From positions 1 through 64,000 of the forward strand of contig JAVEUP010000016.1 in assembly GCA_034005525.1 (NCBI GenBank): a DNA stretch of 64,000 nucleotides, in the 5' to 3' direction. A program made the position numbers and the translations under genes. The notes beneath the pieces were generated by a model, which saw only the letters and a list, made by a program, of their open reading frames with translations, did no database searches and was not told where the DNA came from. Positions 8,371 through 16,790 of this stretch are shown here, in pieces (the stretch's first letter is position 1; the number at the start of each line of letters is the position of its first letter). The DNA comes from PWXP01 sp034005525 (GTDB taxonomy: Bacteria > Planctomycetota > Planctomycetia > Pirellulales > Thermoguttaceae).

Positions 8371-10467
8371 TCACTCCACCGAAATGCGCAGGCGGTTGGC
8401 GGGTTCCGGGTGCTGGGCAGGAGCTTCGCCGTTCTCTTGCGGCAAGTCCCGTTGCGCCGTGCCAAGGATGATCTGCTCTCGCTCGTGGGGCGTCAGTCGG
8501 CGGGCAGCGACCAGGCGGGCGCTCTCCAGGAGCGTTTCCAGCCCGATGTCCCAAACACGCACCGCATTATCTCGGTTATCGAATGTCTCGCCGCTGCCGG
8601 TCACCAGCCAGCGGCCATCATCGCTGACACTGATGGTGTTGATCGGCCCCTGATGTCCGCGGAGGATGGTTGGCGAGGCTGCTGGATCGGGAGATTCGAG
8701 ATCCCAAAGCCGGGCAGTCGTATCGAAGCTGCCCGAGACAAGCCAACGGCTGTCCGGCGTGAAGGCCAGCGACTGGATGCGTCCGCCATGCCCGGCCAGG
8801 ATTTGCGGTGTCCTTCCGGGTTGGTCGTCGCGAACTTCCCACAGTCGGACGGTCCGGTCGAAACTGCCGGTTGCCAGACGGCGGCCGTCCGGGCTGAATG
8901 CCAGCGAGCCGACCCAGCCCTCATGGCCGCGCAGCACGACCGGCTTGGCAGCCGGGTCGAGCGGTTCCAGTCGCCAGAGGCGAGCGGTTGCATCGTAGCT
9001 GCCAGAGGCGAGCCAGTGGCCGTCCGGGCTGACGGCCAGTGCGCCAACCCAGCCCTCGTGACCGCGCAGCACCACCTGCTCCGCCGCCGGATGGCGCGAG
9101 GTGAGGTTCCACACGCGGATCGTCTTGTCTTCGCCGGCGGTTGCCAACCACCGGCTGTCTGGACTGATAGTCGCAGCAAGGATCGGCCGCTCGTGGCCTC
9201 GCAGCACGATGGAGCCGGCCGACGGATTCTCGCTGGCAAGATCCCAAACCTCGGCCACGCTGCTTTCCCCGCCGGCAACACCGCCGGCGGTGACCAGCCA
9301 CCGGCCGTCCGGACTGACGGCCAGTGCATGGACGCGGCCGGAGCGAGTGCGGAACACGATGGGCGACTCTGCCGGATTCTTCGCCGTAAGGCGCCAGAGC
9401 AAGGCCGTACCGTCGAACCCGGCCGACGCCAGCCAGCGTCCTTGCGGGCTCATGGCCAACGAGGTGACCGGACCGCGATGCCCGCGCAATACGAGGACAT
9501 CTTGCCCCGGTTGGTCCGATTGCAGGTTCCACAGGCGCACCGTGGCATCGGCACTGGCGGTGGCCAGCCATCGCCCGTCGGGGCTGATGACCGTCTTGAG
9601 GATTGGGCCGTCATGGTCTTGAAGCGCCGGTGGCCCAACTGCCGCCAGTGCATCGCGGAGGACTTGCGTGGTCGAATGGTCCGGCGCAATGCCATCTTGG
9701 ATGCGCGCGCGAAGGGATTCACCGGCCAGCAGCAGGCTTTGCAGCGGATGCGTTGCAAGGAGTCGGTGCGAATCGTCGGCCAACTGGCGAGCTAATGCGA
9801 GGCGGGCCTCGCGAGCCGTCTGCTCTTGCTGCTGCTCGGCCGCCAGCCGTTCCTGTTCGGCACGGGCGCGGGAAGCTTCGGTCTTGAGCAACTGCAATTC
9901 GGCGGCTTCGCGGGCTGCCCGCTGTGCCTCGGCCCGCCGGCGAGCCGCCTCCGACTCCCGTCGCTGTTCTGCCGCCAGTCGCAATTGCTCCTCCGCCATG
10001 CGTTCGGCGGCAATACGGTGCAATTCCGCTTCTTGGCGGTCGCGGCTGACGTGCTGAAGCTGCACGGAAGTGACCACGAACGCAGCCGCCCCGAGGACGG
10101 CCGCGACCAGCAGGAGCGACGCGGTTACGCACAGCAGCGCGACCGTCCAGGGATGCTTTCGGCACCAATGGGTCAACCCCTGCGAATCGCTCCGCGACGA
10201 CACCCGGATCGGGTCGCCGGCCAGCCAGCGGTCCAATACGGCAGACGCGCCAAGACCGCCCCTGGAATCAGTCCGTTCGGTGGTGGGATCGTGCGAGAAC
10301 CGCATGCCGCAGTTGGAACAGGCCAATTCAACGGGTCCGCACGCGGCGTATTGCTCTACCACGGTCCGGCACAGCGGACATTGGGCGCGCAGAAAGACCT
10401 TCGGTCCCATCGAGGCGGCATGTATCCGCCCAGCACACCTCAACGGATAGTCGTGGTCGGATATCAT
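8371..10467 (-). CDS. Membrane-anchored WD40 repeat protein with zinc ribbon and coiled coil
   Basis: A 698-aa protein in four parts. The N-terminus has CPLC and CSNCG pairs, a likely zinc ribbon. One membrane segment lies near residues 110-135. An Ala/Glu/Arg-rich coiled coil spans about 145-240. Then come eight WD40-type blades with SPDGRWLA and DATVRLW motifs, enough for a closed propeller. It is probably a scaffold; many planctomycete WD40 proteins are tied to Ser/Thr kinases, but no kinase domain is present here. ATG 10467 follows AAAAGG; a later ATG at 10410 is also possible. Confidence 0.85.
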   Translation of the reverse strand: MISDHDYPLRCAGRIHAASMGPKVFLRAQCPLCRTVVEQYAACGPVELACSNCGMRFSHDPTTERTDSRGGLGASAVLDRWLAGDPIRVSSRSDSQGLTHWCRKHPWTVALLCVTASLLLVAAVLGAAAFVVTSVQLQHVSRDRQEAELHRIAAERMAEEQLRLAAEQRRESEAARRRAEAQRAAREAAELQLLKTEASRARAEQERLAAEQQQEQTAREARLALARQLADDSHRLLATHPLQSLLLAGESLRARIQDGIAPDHSTTQVLRDALAAVGPPALQDHDGPILKTVISPDGRWLATASADATVRLWNLQSDQPGQDVLVLRGHRGPVTSLAMSPQGRWLASAGFDGTALLWRLTAKNPAESPIVFRTRSGRVHALAVSPDGRWLVTAGGVAGGESSVAEVWDLASENPSAGSIVLRGHERPILAATISPDSRWLATAGEDKTIRVWNLTSRHPAAEQVVLRGHEGWVGALAVSPDGHWLASGSYDATARLWRLEPLDPAAKPVVLRGHEGWVGSLAFSPDGRRLATGSFDRTVRLWEVRDDQPGRTPQILAGHGGRIQSLAFTPDSRWLVSGSFDTTARLWDLESPDPAASPTILRGHQGPINTISVSDDGRWLVTGSGETFDNRDNAVRVWDIGLETLLESARLVAARRLTPHEREQIILGTAQRDLPQENGEAPAQHPEPANRLRISVE

Positions 10468-10628
10468 GCCTTTTCTACCGATACATCCGCTGTATGTAGG
10501 ACAGGGCCTACAATCTGAGATCGGCGAACGGCCAGAGAGGCGCTCGGAAATCACGTACCAGCGATACAAGCGTTACAGCCGGAACATGCGAAAAAGCAGG
10601 AAGAAGCCGCAGAATGCGAGCCGTCAGA

Positions 10629-11234
10629 TCAACGGGCCTCGGTCGTCTCCACCTCGATCATGGCAAGTATGGCGACCTGGATGCCACGCGGTAGACGGGG
10701 CCAGAGATCAATCACACGAGCCAGCCGGGCATCGATCTCACGCCGGCGGGGGGGGTCGGTGCATTCGGCGAGAAGATCGGGCGACTGATCCGCCACGGTT
10801 CCGGACGAACGGCCAACGGTTCCCTTCTCGCCCGGTTCCCGCCTCTCGACGTGGGCACGTTTCGCGCCGGGGGCGGCGGGCCCCGGATGCGTCTTGGAAA
10901 CGCAATGCACGGCGCCTTCCGGCTGAAGCGAATCGTCAAGTGCATGCAATGGTTGCGGCGGCGAGGCCGGCATGGCGACATTGCGAGGCCGCGACGTTCG
11001 GCCCTTCCGGTCCACGCGACGGCCCAGGGCCTCCGTCATTTCCGCCAGAAGCTTCCCGCCAGTTCCGGATGCCCGCGGTGTTGAAGAATCGTCGCTGGTC
11101 GTGCCATCTTCGAGCACCACGCGCCACGCATCCGGCAGGTGCCGTTCGCTATCCTGCGCTGAGATGTGCGATTGGTCCGGCACGTCCGCTTGTGACGAGG
11201 TGTCTTGATGGAGCTTCTTGGGGAAAATCATCAT
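10629..11234 (-). CDS. Hypothetical accessory protein, possibly a remnant
   Basis: A 201-aa low-complexity reading with no clear fold except near the C-terminus, which reads DLWPRLPRGIQVAILAMI. That kind of W-P-x-L-P...I-x-x-I-L-A-M helix ends many small phage- or plasmid-associated proteins in planctomycetes. The long polar middle looks degenerate. The tandem ATG pair at 11234/11231 lacks a strong ribosome site. It may be a decayed accessory gene; it lies 208 bases downstream of the better supported gene at 11443. Confidence 0.4.
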   Translation of the reverse strand: MMIFPKKLHQDTSSQADVPDQSHISAQDSERHLPDAWRVVLEDGTTSDDSSTPRASGTGGKLLAEMTEALGRRVDRKGRTSRPRNVAMPASPPQPLHALDDSLQPEGAVHCVSKTHPGPAAPGAKRAHVERREPGEKGTVGRSSGTVADQSPDLLAECTDPPRRREIDARLARVIDLWPRLPRGIQVAILAMIEVETTEAR

Positions 11235-11442
11235 GGCGGTCTGTCGCCCCCTTGTTTCCGACCTGGCAATGCAACGCTCCTTGCGGTCCACGAAAACCGT
11301 GGCACCTCCCTGCGACGCAGCGGCTCCTGCCCGGCGCGCCGGGCGCACGGCCCGTCAGCCGGGACCATCCTCACCGGACGCCTCAAAAACGTCGGGCATG
11401 GATTGCCGCGGCGACCGACATGGCGCGAGCCGGAGCAGGGTG

Positions 11443-11772
11443 TCAGGCAGCGTCGGCGGCCTTCACTTCGCCCCAAGTCCGCTTGTACTGCAACGCCTCG
11501 AGCAACTCAGTCAGACTGAGCGTCTTGTTCTCGAGTTCCAGCGGTATCTCCATGCCGGGATCGCACACCATGTCGACCGTCCCGTCCTCGCCGACCAGTT
11601 CGTCAAACTCCCGCAACAGCCCGTCCTGGACAGCCTGACGGACCAGATGTCCGCGAGTCGCGGAAACCTCGCCGGCACGGTCGCCAAGGCTGTCGGCGGC
11701 TCGCTTGGCCAGGGCGGGTAGATACTCGCTGGGAACCTCGATAATCTTCGGTACGTAAACTTTCACTTGCAT
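11443..11772 (-). CDS. Hypothetical 109-aa protein
   Basis: A 109-aa acidic protein that I do not recognise. Predicted features are a short beta start (VKVYVPKIIEVP), a helical middle and an acidic C-terminus. The ATG is preceded by CAGGAG at a workable distance, and the neighbouring gene on the same side points the same way. It could belong to a small mobile accessory cassette together with the gene at 10629, but no integrase or repeat boundary proves this. Confidence 0.55.
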   Translation of the reverse strand: MQVKVYVPKIIEVPSEYLPALAKRAADSLGDRAGEVSATRGHLVRQAVQDGLLREFDELVGEDGTVDMVCDPGMEIPLELENKTLSLTELLEALQYKRTWGEVKAADAA

Positions 11773-11928
11773 GGATCATGCTCCTGACTCGGCACGCGGC
11801 CGCCGGCCGAACGGCAGCGGCCGCCGAGCGCGCAAGGTTGCAAAAGCTGCCTTAATGGGTTATCTGACAGGTGGAGCCGCGACGCCTGCCACCAACGCAT
11901 CAACGCGCAGGAAGAACGGCCAAACACC

Positions 11929-11941
11929 TATGTCAGACATA
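11929..11941. promoter_or_regulatory. Perfect 13-bp palindrome TATGTCAGACATA
   Basis: Six-base arms around one central A, 157 bases upstream of the minus-strand gene at 11772. It has the size and symmetry of an operator for a dimeric repressor. Seen in sequence; function is a guess. Confidence 0.3.
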
Positions 11942-12107
11942 TCGGCAGTCTGATTCTGCCGGTTGCATCGTTTTTGCGGGTTTCTTGGCGATACCAAACC
12001 TCCGGGTTAGTATGCTTGCCACTTAAGAGGTATTTCCTGATCGGCTTTCGTGACAAACACCGCACGGCAACGCCTTCTGGGCAGGAGTGGCGCCACCGGT
12101 GCGCGGC

Positions 12108-12217
12108 TGTCGGATCCGTCGGATCGGGCCGATCAGCCAGAACCGTTTCCCCCACACCCGCCACCCGCCACCCGCCACCCGCCACCTGACACCTGACACC
12201 TGACACCTGACACCTAA
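12108..12217 (+). repeat. GATCGG-rich patch plus heptamer array (CCCGCCA, CCTGACA)
   Basis: A patch made of GGATCCGTCGGATCGGGCCG-like words is followed by about four CCCGCCA and five CCTGACA heptamers, ending directly before ATG 12219. The same pairing of a GATCGG-rich core with CCTGACA heptamers recurs at 25290-25384 on the other strand. Such heptanucleotide arrays resemble the STRR repeats known from filamentous cyanobacteria. Confidence 0.8.
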
Positions 12218-12218
12218 A

Positions 12219-12932
12219 ATGGCTCTTCCCCGCAGACTCGACGCTGCCGCAGTCGCCTTCGCGGCAGTGCTGCCCACTGCCGTCACCGCCATATACTTCC
12301 TGGCTCTGTCGCACCACCCTACCGAGGTTCAGCAGGCGGCCTGGGTCCTGGGTAAGGTGGGGCAGTTCATCTTCCCGGCAGTCTGGGTCCTGGCAGTCCA
12401 ACGCAGCCGCGTGGGCATGGGACCCGGCTGGCAGCGCGGACTTGGCGTCGGAGTCGCGTCCGGTGCAGTCGTCCTTGTCGGCATCCTCGCGGCTTACCAC
12501 CTGTGGCTCGGGCCAGCCGGCGTTTTCGAGGTGCCGGCTGTCGCCATGCGGGCGAAGCTCATTGAATTGGGGCTCGACAGCCCGGCTCGATATATCGCCT
12601 TTGCCACGTTTCTGTCGCTGGCCCACTCGCTGCTGGAAGAGTACTACTACCGCTGGTTCCTGTTCGGGCAGATGCGCCGCCTGCTGCCGTTGGGATCGGC
12701 GATTGCGCTCTCGAGCCTGGCCTTCACCGCCCATCACGTTCTCGTGCTGGCCGGGTTCTTCGGCTGGACGTCGCCGCTGACTTGGCTCTGCGTGGCGGGC
12801 GTGGGCGTGGGCGGCGCCTTTTGGGCGTGGCTCTACCAGCGTACCGGCTCGCTGCTGGGACCTTGGGTCAGCCACCTGCTGGTCGACGTGGCCATCATGG
12901 CAATCGGGTACGAACTTGTGCTGGTCGTATGA
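12219..12932 (+). CDS. CPBP-family intramembrane metalloprotease
   Basis: A 237-aa integral membrane protein with about seven hydrophobic segments. It shows the CPBP (CAAX protease/Abi) motifs: EEYYYRWFLF (EExxxR), FTAHH and HLLVD, which hold the metal and catalytic residues. The family cleaves prenylated or membrane peptides, or acts in bacteriocin and phage resistance; the substrate is unknown here. No Shine-Dalgarno precedes the ATG because the heptamer array reaches to within one base of it. Confidence 0.88.
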   Translation: MALPRRLDAAAVAFAAVLPTAVTAIYFLALSHHPTEVQQAAWVLGKVGQFIFPAVWVLAVQRSRVGMGPGWQRGLGVGVASGAVVLVGILAAYHLWLGPAGVFEVPAVAMRAKLIELGLDSPARYIAFATFLSLAHSLLEEYYYRWFLFGQMRRLLPLGSAIALSSLAFTAHHVLVLAGFFGWTSPLTWLCVAGVGVGGAFWAWLYQRTGSLLGPWVSHLLVDVAIMAIGYELVLVV

Positions 12933-13029
12933 AGTAGACGAATCCGGGCAAGTACGACGTGAAGAAACAGGCGCCTCACAGCCCCCGCTCGCCGGCACTC
13001 GCCGCCTGGAATGCAGAATCGTAGTGCGG

Positions 13030-13203
13030 TCACTTCCCGCTTTTCAGCTTTGCCGCCTCGGCTTCGGCGTCGGCAATCTGCTGTTCGAGGGCCTTCAGTT
13101 CACCGGGATCATCGGCCTGCTTGCGTGCGCCGGCCAACTGCTGCCGCAGCTTCTGAATGCGCTCGTTGAGCGTTTGGACCTTCTTTTTGGCCTTCTTGTC
13201 CAT
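13030..13203 (-). CDS. 57-aa charged coiled-coil protein
   Basis: A short gene encoding MDKKAKKKVQTLNERIQKL... and ending AAKLKSGK. Almost the whole protein is predicted helix with heptad-like Leu/Ile spacing and many Lys, Glu and Gln residues, consistent with a coiled coil. It lies 20 bases after cca on the same strand, so it is probably co-transcribed. Small coiled-coil proteins of this type are common in planctomycetes; no function is known to me. Confidence 0.75.
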   Translation of the reverse strand: MDKKAKKKVQTLNERIQKLRQQLAGARKQADDPGELKALEQQIADAEAEAAKLKSGK

Positions 13204-13223
13204 AACCTGTTACTCCACTGGGG

Positions 13224-14468
13224 TCACCTGTTCATTGCCTCCATTTCCCGATCCACAAGCGCCAGGGCTTCCTCGCGAGTGGTCACCTCGCCGTCGAGTT
13301 GCGCGCTGCGAGCGCGGGCGAGAAGCCGGGTGAAGAGCGGCCCGGGCCGCAGCCCGTGCGCAATCAGCGCGGCGCCGTCCAGAAGCGGCGGCGGATTCAG
13401 TAGTTCCGGCGGGCGGTCCAGGGCTGCGCGGCAGTGGGCCACCGCGGCCGAACCGGGCCCGACCGCCTCGCCCAGCGCCAGAAGATCCTCAATACCTGCG
13501 TGGATGAGAACCGGCTGAAGCTCGCAAAACCTGGCGTCAGGAGCACGCTGCAACAAAGGCAGCTTCGCCAGGAGCCAAACGGTACTGTCGATTTCGCGGT
13601 TGGAAAGCCGCCACCGCGAGCCGACCGCACGAAGCGCGGGCGGGTCCGCAAGTCGGCGAAGCAGCGCGGCCAGTGCAAGCGGGAAACCTGGCTGGGCAAG
13701 CCGCGCCAGGGCGGCCAGGTTCTCATCCAGCAGTGCGCGGGCGACAGCGTCGCGGGGAACAATCTCCGGCAACACGACATCGGCAAGCCCGGTGTCCAGG
13801 AGCAGTCGCACGCCCGCCGCAGCATGCGCTGCAGTCAGAAGGCGGCGCATTTCCACGGCGATCCGTTCCGGGCTGACCACGGCGATTTGCGGCGCCATTT
13901 GCCGAATGGCTTGGGCCGTGTCGGTGTCAAGTTGGAAGCCGAGGACGGTGGCGAATCGCACCGCGCGAAGCAGGCGAAGCTTGTCCTCGGTAAAACGTTC
14001 GCGCGGGTGGCCGATCGCCCGGATCACGCGCCGGCTGAGGTCGGCCTGCCCGCCTACGAAGTCGATCACCCGATCCTCCACGGGATCGTAAAACAGCCCG
14101 TTGATGGTGAAGTCGCGCCGCTTGGCATCCTCTTCGGCCGAGCTGAAGGTCACGGCGTCGGGATGCCGGCCGTCGCTGTATTGGGCGTCGCGCCGGAAAG
14201 TGGCCACCTCGACCTGGCCGGCCGGTTTCGGGCCCAGCACGGTCATCACGCCAAACGCGGCGCCGATGGCCAGTGTGCGGCGGCGGCCGAACACGTTGCG
14301 AATTTCCGACGGGGTGGCATTGGTCGCCACGTCGTAGTCGGTGGGCGTGCGGCCCAGCAGTCGGTCGCGCACGCACCCCCCGGCGAAGTAGGCCGTAAAG
14401 CCCGCCTCGCGCAGCCGGCGCACCACCTGCTCCGCAAACGCCAGTTTTCGTTGCGAAACCTCCTTCAT
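13224..14468 (-). CDS. cca: CCA tRNA nucleotidyltransferase / poly(A) polymerase family
   Basis: Adds or repairs the 3' CCA end of tRNAs in the cytoplasm. The 414-aa class II protein has the head motif FAGGCVRDRLLGRTPTDYDVAT with the metal-binding Asp pair, the RRDFTINGLFYDP motif and the R-RF-EDKLRLLRAVRFA region that selects ATP and CTP. Length and motifs are normal. ATG 14468 opens MKEVSQRKLAFAE. Whether it is a full CCA enzyme, an A-adding enzyme or a poly(A) polymerase cannot be settled from motifs alone. Confidence 0.92.
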   Translation of the reverse strand: MKEVSQRKLAFAEQVVRRLREAGFTAYFAGGCVRDRLLGRTPTDYDVATNATPSEIRNVFGRRRTLAIGAAFGVMTVLGPKPAGQVEVATFRRDAQYSDGRHPDAVTFSSAEEDAKRRDFTINGLFYDPVEDRVIDFVGGQADLSRRVIRAIGHPRERFTEDKLRLLRAVRFATVLGFQLDTDTAQAIRQMAPQIAVVSPERIAVEMRRLLTAAHAAAGVRLLLDTGLADVVLPEIVPRDAVARALLDENLAALARLAQPGFPLALAALLRRLADPPALRAVGSRWRLSNREIDSTVWLLAKLPLLQRAPDARFCELQPVLIHAGIEDLLALGEAVGPGSAAVAHCRAALDRPPELLNPPPLLDGAALIAHGLRPGPLFTRLLARARSAQLDGEVTTREEALALVDREMEAMNR

Positions 14469-14621
14469 AGTGCCCAGCGTAAAGGAACCTGACCGTAAAA
14501 GCCAGCGGTAGCGAAACCTCGGCCCAAATGCCTAGCGGTGGGGTGCAACGGAGCAGTCCGTGCAGCCCAAGTAGCGGCACGTCGCAAGCCGTCCGGTTTG
14601 TGCGTTGCAGCGACTTGCGTC

Positions 14622-14742
14622 GGCTCTTCCGTTTCTGGGTGCAGGGCATCATGGTTAAAGTCCCGCCTTCAGGCGGTTTTCGCTATCCGGCTAAAGCCGA
14701 GACTCCAACGAATTGCCTTTCGCACGTAGAAGCGGAAGAGCC
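14622..14742. mobile_element. MITE with ISL3-like ends, perfect 8-bp target duplication
   Basis: A 121-bp non-coding element beginning GGCTCTTCCGTTTCTGGGTG and ending GAAGCGGAAGAGCC. It is flanked immediately by CTTGCGTC on both sides (14614-14621 and 14743-14750), a perfect 8-bp direct repeat. GGCTCTTC ends and 8-bp duplications are typical of the ISL3 family, so this is probably a non-autonomous derivative. Related copies are at 43206 and 59530. No transposase of that family is in the window. Confidence 0.85.
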
Positions 14743-14807
14743 CTTGCGTCATCCTCTCACACGCTAGGACCGGGGGGCTTGCGCCCTTCCGCTTCCGCCT
14801 TGATCGT

Positions 14808-14843
14808 GAAGGTGACACTCCCCCGACGTGAAGTCGGGGGCTT
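14808..14843. repeat. GTGACACTCCCCCG hairpin repeat
   Basis: CCCCCGAC (14820-14827) pairs with GTCGGGGG (14833-14840) around a GTGAA loop and is preceded by GTGACACT. The same leader plus a C5/G5 hairpin recurs near 29016-29045. It is a dispersed repeat rather than an obvious terminator, since no T-tract follows. Confidence 0.65.
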
Positions 14844-15034
14844 CTGCCTCCGTTTTGCAGGGCGGGCAGAGGCCGCCCCTCCTGTAAGGTATTCACTCGA
14901 CTTTTTCGGAGCACACTTTGTGTTGGACAGCCCTGCGAGAAATGCCCAAAGCTCCGATATTTCCTATTTTACCGAGTTCAGGGTGTCCGGCAACAGAAAC
15001 GCCCGATGTGACTTTGGCAATCGTACCCAATGAT

Positions 15035-15064
15035 TTGACAATAGTACGCATTCTCGGCTACAAT
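15035..15064 (+). promoter_or_regulatory. Strong sigma70-type promoter for the DUF1559 gene
   Basis: A perfect TTGACA (15035-15040) and TACAAT (15059-15064) with an 18-base spacer. The predicted transcript has a leader of about 228 bases before ATG 15299, containing a GGCAGGC...GCCTGTC hairpin near 15130-15155. The leader might be regulatory; no known riboswitch class was recognised. Confidence 0.65.
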
Positions 15065-15298
15065 TTGAGAATAAGGGTTGGCCTCCGGCGCCCTGTGCCT
15101 TCAGACGGAACAGACATTATCACTCCCGGTGAGGACGGCAGGCACTTGCCTGTCGGTAGCTGTTTGGGAGAAGCTTGTTTCCATTGAAGCTGTGCAAACG
15201 TCGTTGCCGACCCTGGTTTTGTGGTGCGTTGTTCTGTGCGGCCCAATAGGCCGTACGGTTGTTTTCTTCATTCTTTCCTTATTAGGAGGAGGTAGGTC

Positions 15299-16360
15299 AT
15301 GAGTCGAGGTTCTGGGAAGCGAGGGTTTACCCTCGTCGAGCTGCTGGTGGTGATTGCCATCATGGGCATCCTGATCGCCCTGCTGTTGCCGGCGATTCAG
15401 GCTGCTCGCGAGGCCGCCCGCCGGGCGTCCTGTATTAACAAGCTCAAGCAGATCGGCTTGGGCGTCCACAACTTCCACGATTCGTTCAACCGGATACCGG
15501 CGAATCAGTGGAGCAGCCAGACGAACACGCACGGCTGGAGCTGGCTTACGTATCTTCTTCCCTACATGGAAGAAGGAACGCTGTTTGACAGTCTGGACAT
15601 CCGGCGAAATGCGCCTACGCCAGACTACACCACCACCGCACTTCAAGAGGGCCAGGGCACACTGAACGCAATGGGCGCAAGACCGAACGCATTCGTATGC
15701 CCTAGCTATTCAGGTGCCGAGTGGTACGACGAGAGCACGCCGGGCCAGGAACAGGGAGGTCTTGCCAACTACAAGGCGATTGCGGCCACAACGAAAGAGA
15801 GTTTAGCTGGCTACGATCCTGCCGTCAACGCTAACCCCTACGGCGGTCGAGCACGCCATCCCGACGGCGGCATTTCTCATGGGAAGCGGCTTGCCATGCG
15901 CGACTTCACCGATGGACTCTCCAGCACAGTGATTGCAGCAGAGACGATCGAGGGGACGCCGACCGCGCTCCAGGACACGAGGGCGGCCGTATGGCAAGTC
16001 GGGGAGACGGCTACCCTGGTGGGCTTTCAAACGGCGACCCTTTCTCAGCCCACCACCCAGTACAACTACTGGTACTTCACTGGCTTTATACTTGGCCAAT
16101 ACGAGGATGAAAGTCCGGTAGATCCTTCGGTGGCGGTAACGTATCTGAGTTGGCCTTACGAGACAGACCCGTATGTCAGCGGTTACGCCAGCGAGCAGGC
16201 CACATTCGGCCCGTCGGCGAACCATCCCGGCGTGGTCAACCACCTGGTTGCCGACGGGGCGGTGCGCAGTATCAGTACGGAGGCGGACGTGTCGCTGTAC
16301 TTCTTCATCGTCACGCGTAACAACTCCGATCCGGCCAGCGAGTTCTTCAGCTACTACTAA
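15299..16360 (+). CDS. DUF1559 prepilin-like surface protein
   Basis: A 353-aa protein with a type IV pilin/type II secretion N-terminus (RGFTLVELLVVIAIMGILIA) that is cleaved at the G-F bond by a prepilin peptidase, followed by the REAARRASCINKLKQIG helix and the DUF1559 domain. The C-terminus holds the family pattern HPGVVNHLVADGAV. Planctomycetes encode dozens to hundreds of these; they are thought to be pseudopilin-like surface or secretion components. An excellent AGGAGGAGG ribosome site precedes ATG 15299. Its own promoter and terminator suggest a monocistronic unit. Confidence 0.95.
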   Translation: MSRGSGKRGFTLVELLVVIAIMGILIALLLPAIQAAREAARRASCINKLKQIGLGVHNFHDSFNRIPANQWSSQTNTHGWSWLTYLLPYMEEGTLFDSLDIRRNAPTPDYTTTALQEGQGTLNAMGARPNAFVCPSYSGAEWYDESTPGQEQGGLANYKAIAATTKESLAGYDPAVNANPYGGRARHPDGGISHGKRLAMRDFTDGLSSTVIAAETIEGTPTALQDTRAAVWQVGETATLVGFQTATLSQPTTQYNYWYFTGFILGQYEDESPVDPSVAVTYLSWPYETDPYVSGYASEQATFGPSANHPGVVNHLVADGAVRSISTEADVSLYFFIVTRNNSDPASEFFSYY

Positions 16361-16426
16361 TTGTCGCCTATCGTGGACGGCCGGGTTTCGTGCCCCGCCG
16401 CCACGGGAGTGTGCAAAGCACAACGC

Positions 16427-16462
16427 GGCCGCTGCCTCCAGGAAAGGGGCAGCGGCCTTTTT
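16427..16462 (+). terminator. Rho-independent terminator after the DUF1559 gene
   Basis: GGCCGCTGCC (16427-16436) pairs perfectly with GGCAGCGGCC (16448-16457) around an 11-base loop, followed by TTTTTC. It lies 67 bases after the stop codon of the DUF1559 gene. Confidence 0.85.
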
Positions 16463-16502
16463 CTTTGCAGAAGAGCAAACCCGGACGATCCGCCTCCTCT
16501 TC

Positions 16503-16764
16503 GCCCCGGAGGGGCGCACAGGTTGTAGCCACGGGTGGAGCGCGGTCCGACGACAGTCGGACCAAGCGCAAGCGCGTGGTTCCCGTCACACCAACCCGCA
16601 TTAGCCCCGGCAGGAGCGACAGGACGCGAATGTCCGCCCCTTTCGCCCCTGCCGGGGCTCTTCGGCAATTTCATGCACCTCCACCACGGGTTCCGCGTCG
16701 GTGGCGGCGGCAGCGCCGCCACGACGCTCCACCCGTGGCTACATTCTTGCGGCCCCTCCGGGGC
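16503..16764. repeat. Nested GCCCCGGAGGGGC / GCCCCTCCGGGGC inverted repeat
   Basis: The outer arms carry GCCCCGGAGGGGC plus TAGCCACGGGTGGAGCG on the left and CGCTCCACCCGTGGCTA plus GCCCCTCCGGGGC on the right. Inside is a second inverted repeat, AGCCCCGGCAGG (about 16604) against CCTGCCGGGGCT (about 16660). The stretch between the terminator and the glycosyltransferase stop codon at 16791 is otherwise without genes. Confidence 0.75.
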
Positions 16765-16790
16765 AAAGACACCAAGCCGGCCGGTGGCGT

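Noticed and set aside
11928..12998. Minus-strand 356-codon frame over the CPBP gene
   Set aside because: Covers a heptamer array and is antisense to a protein with all CPBP motifs.
15065..15298. Known riboswitch in the DUF1559 leader
   Set aside because: The hairpin does not match the conserved cores of the GEMM, cobalamin, SAM or TPP classes as I know them.
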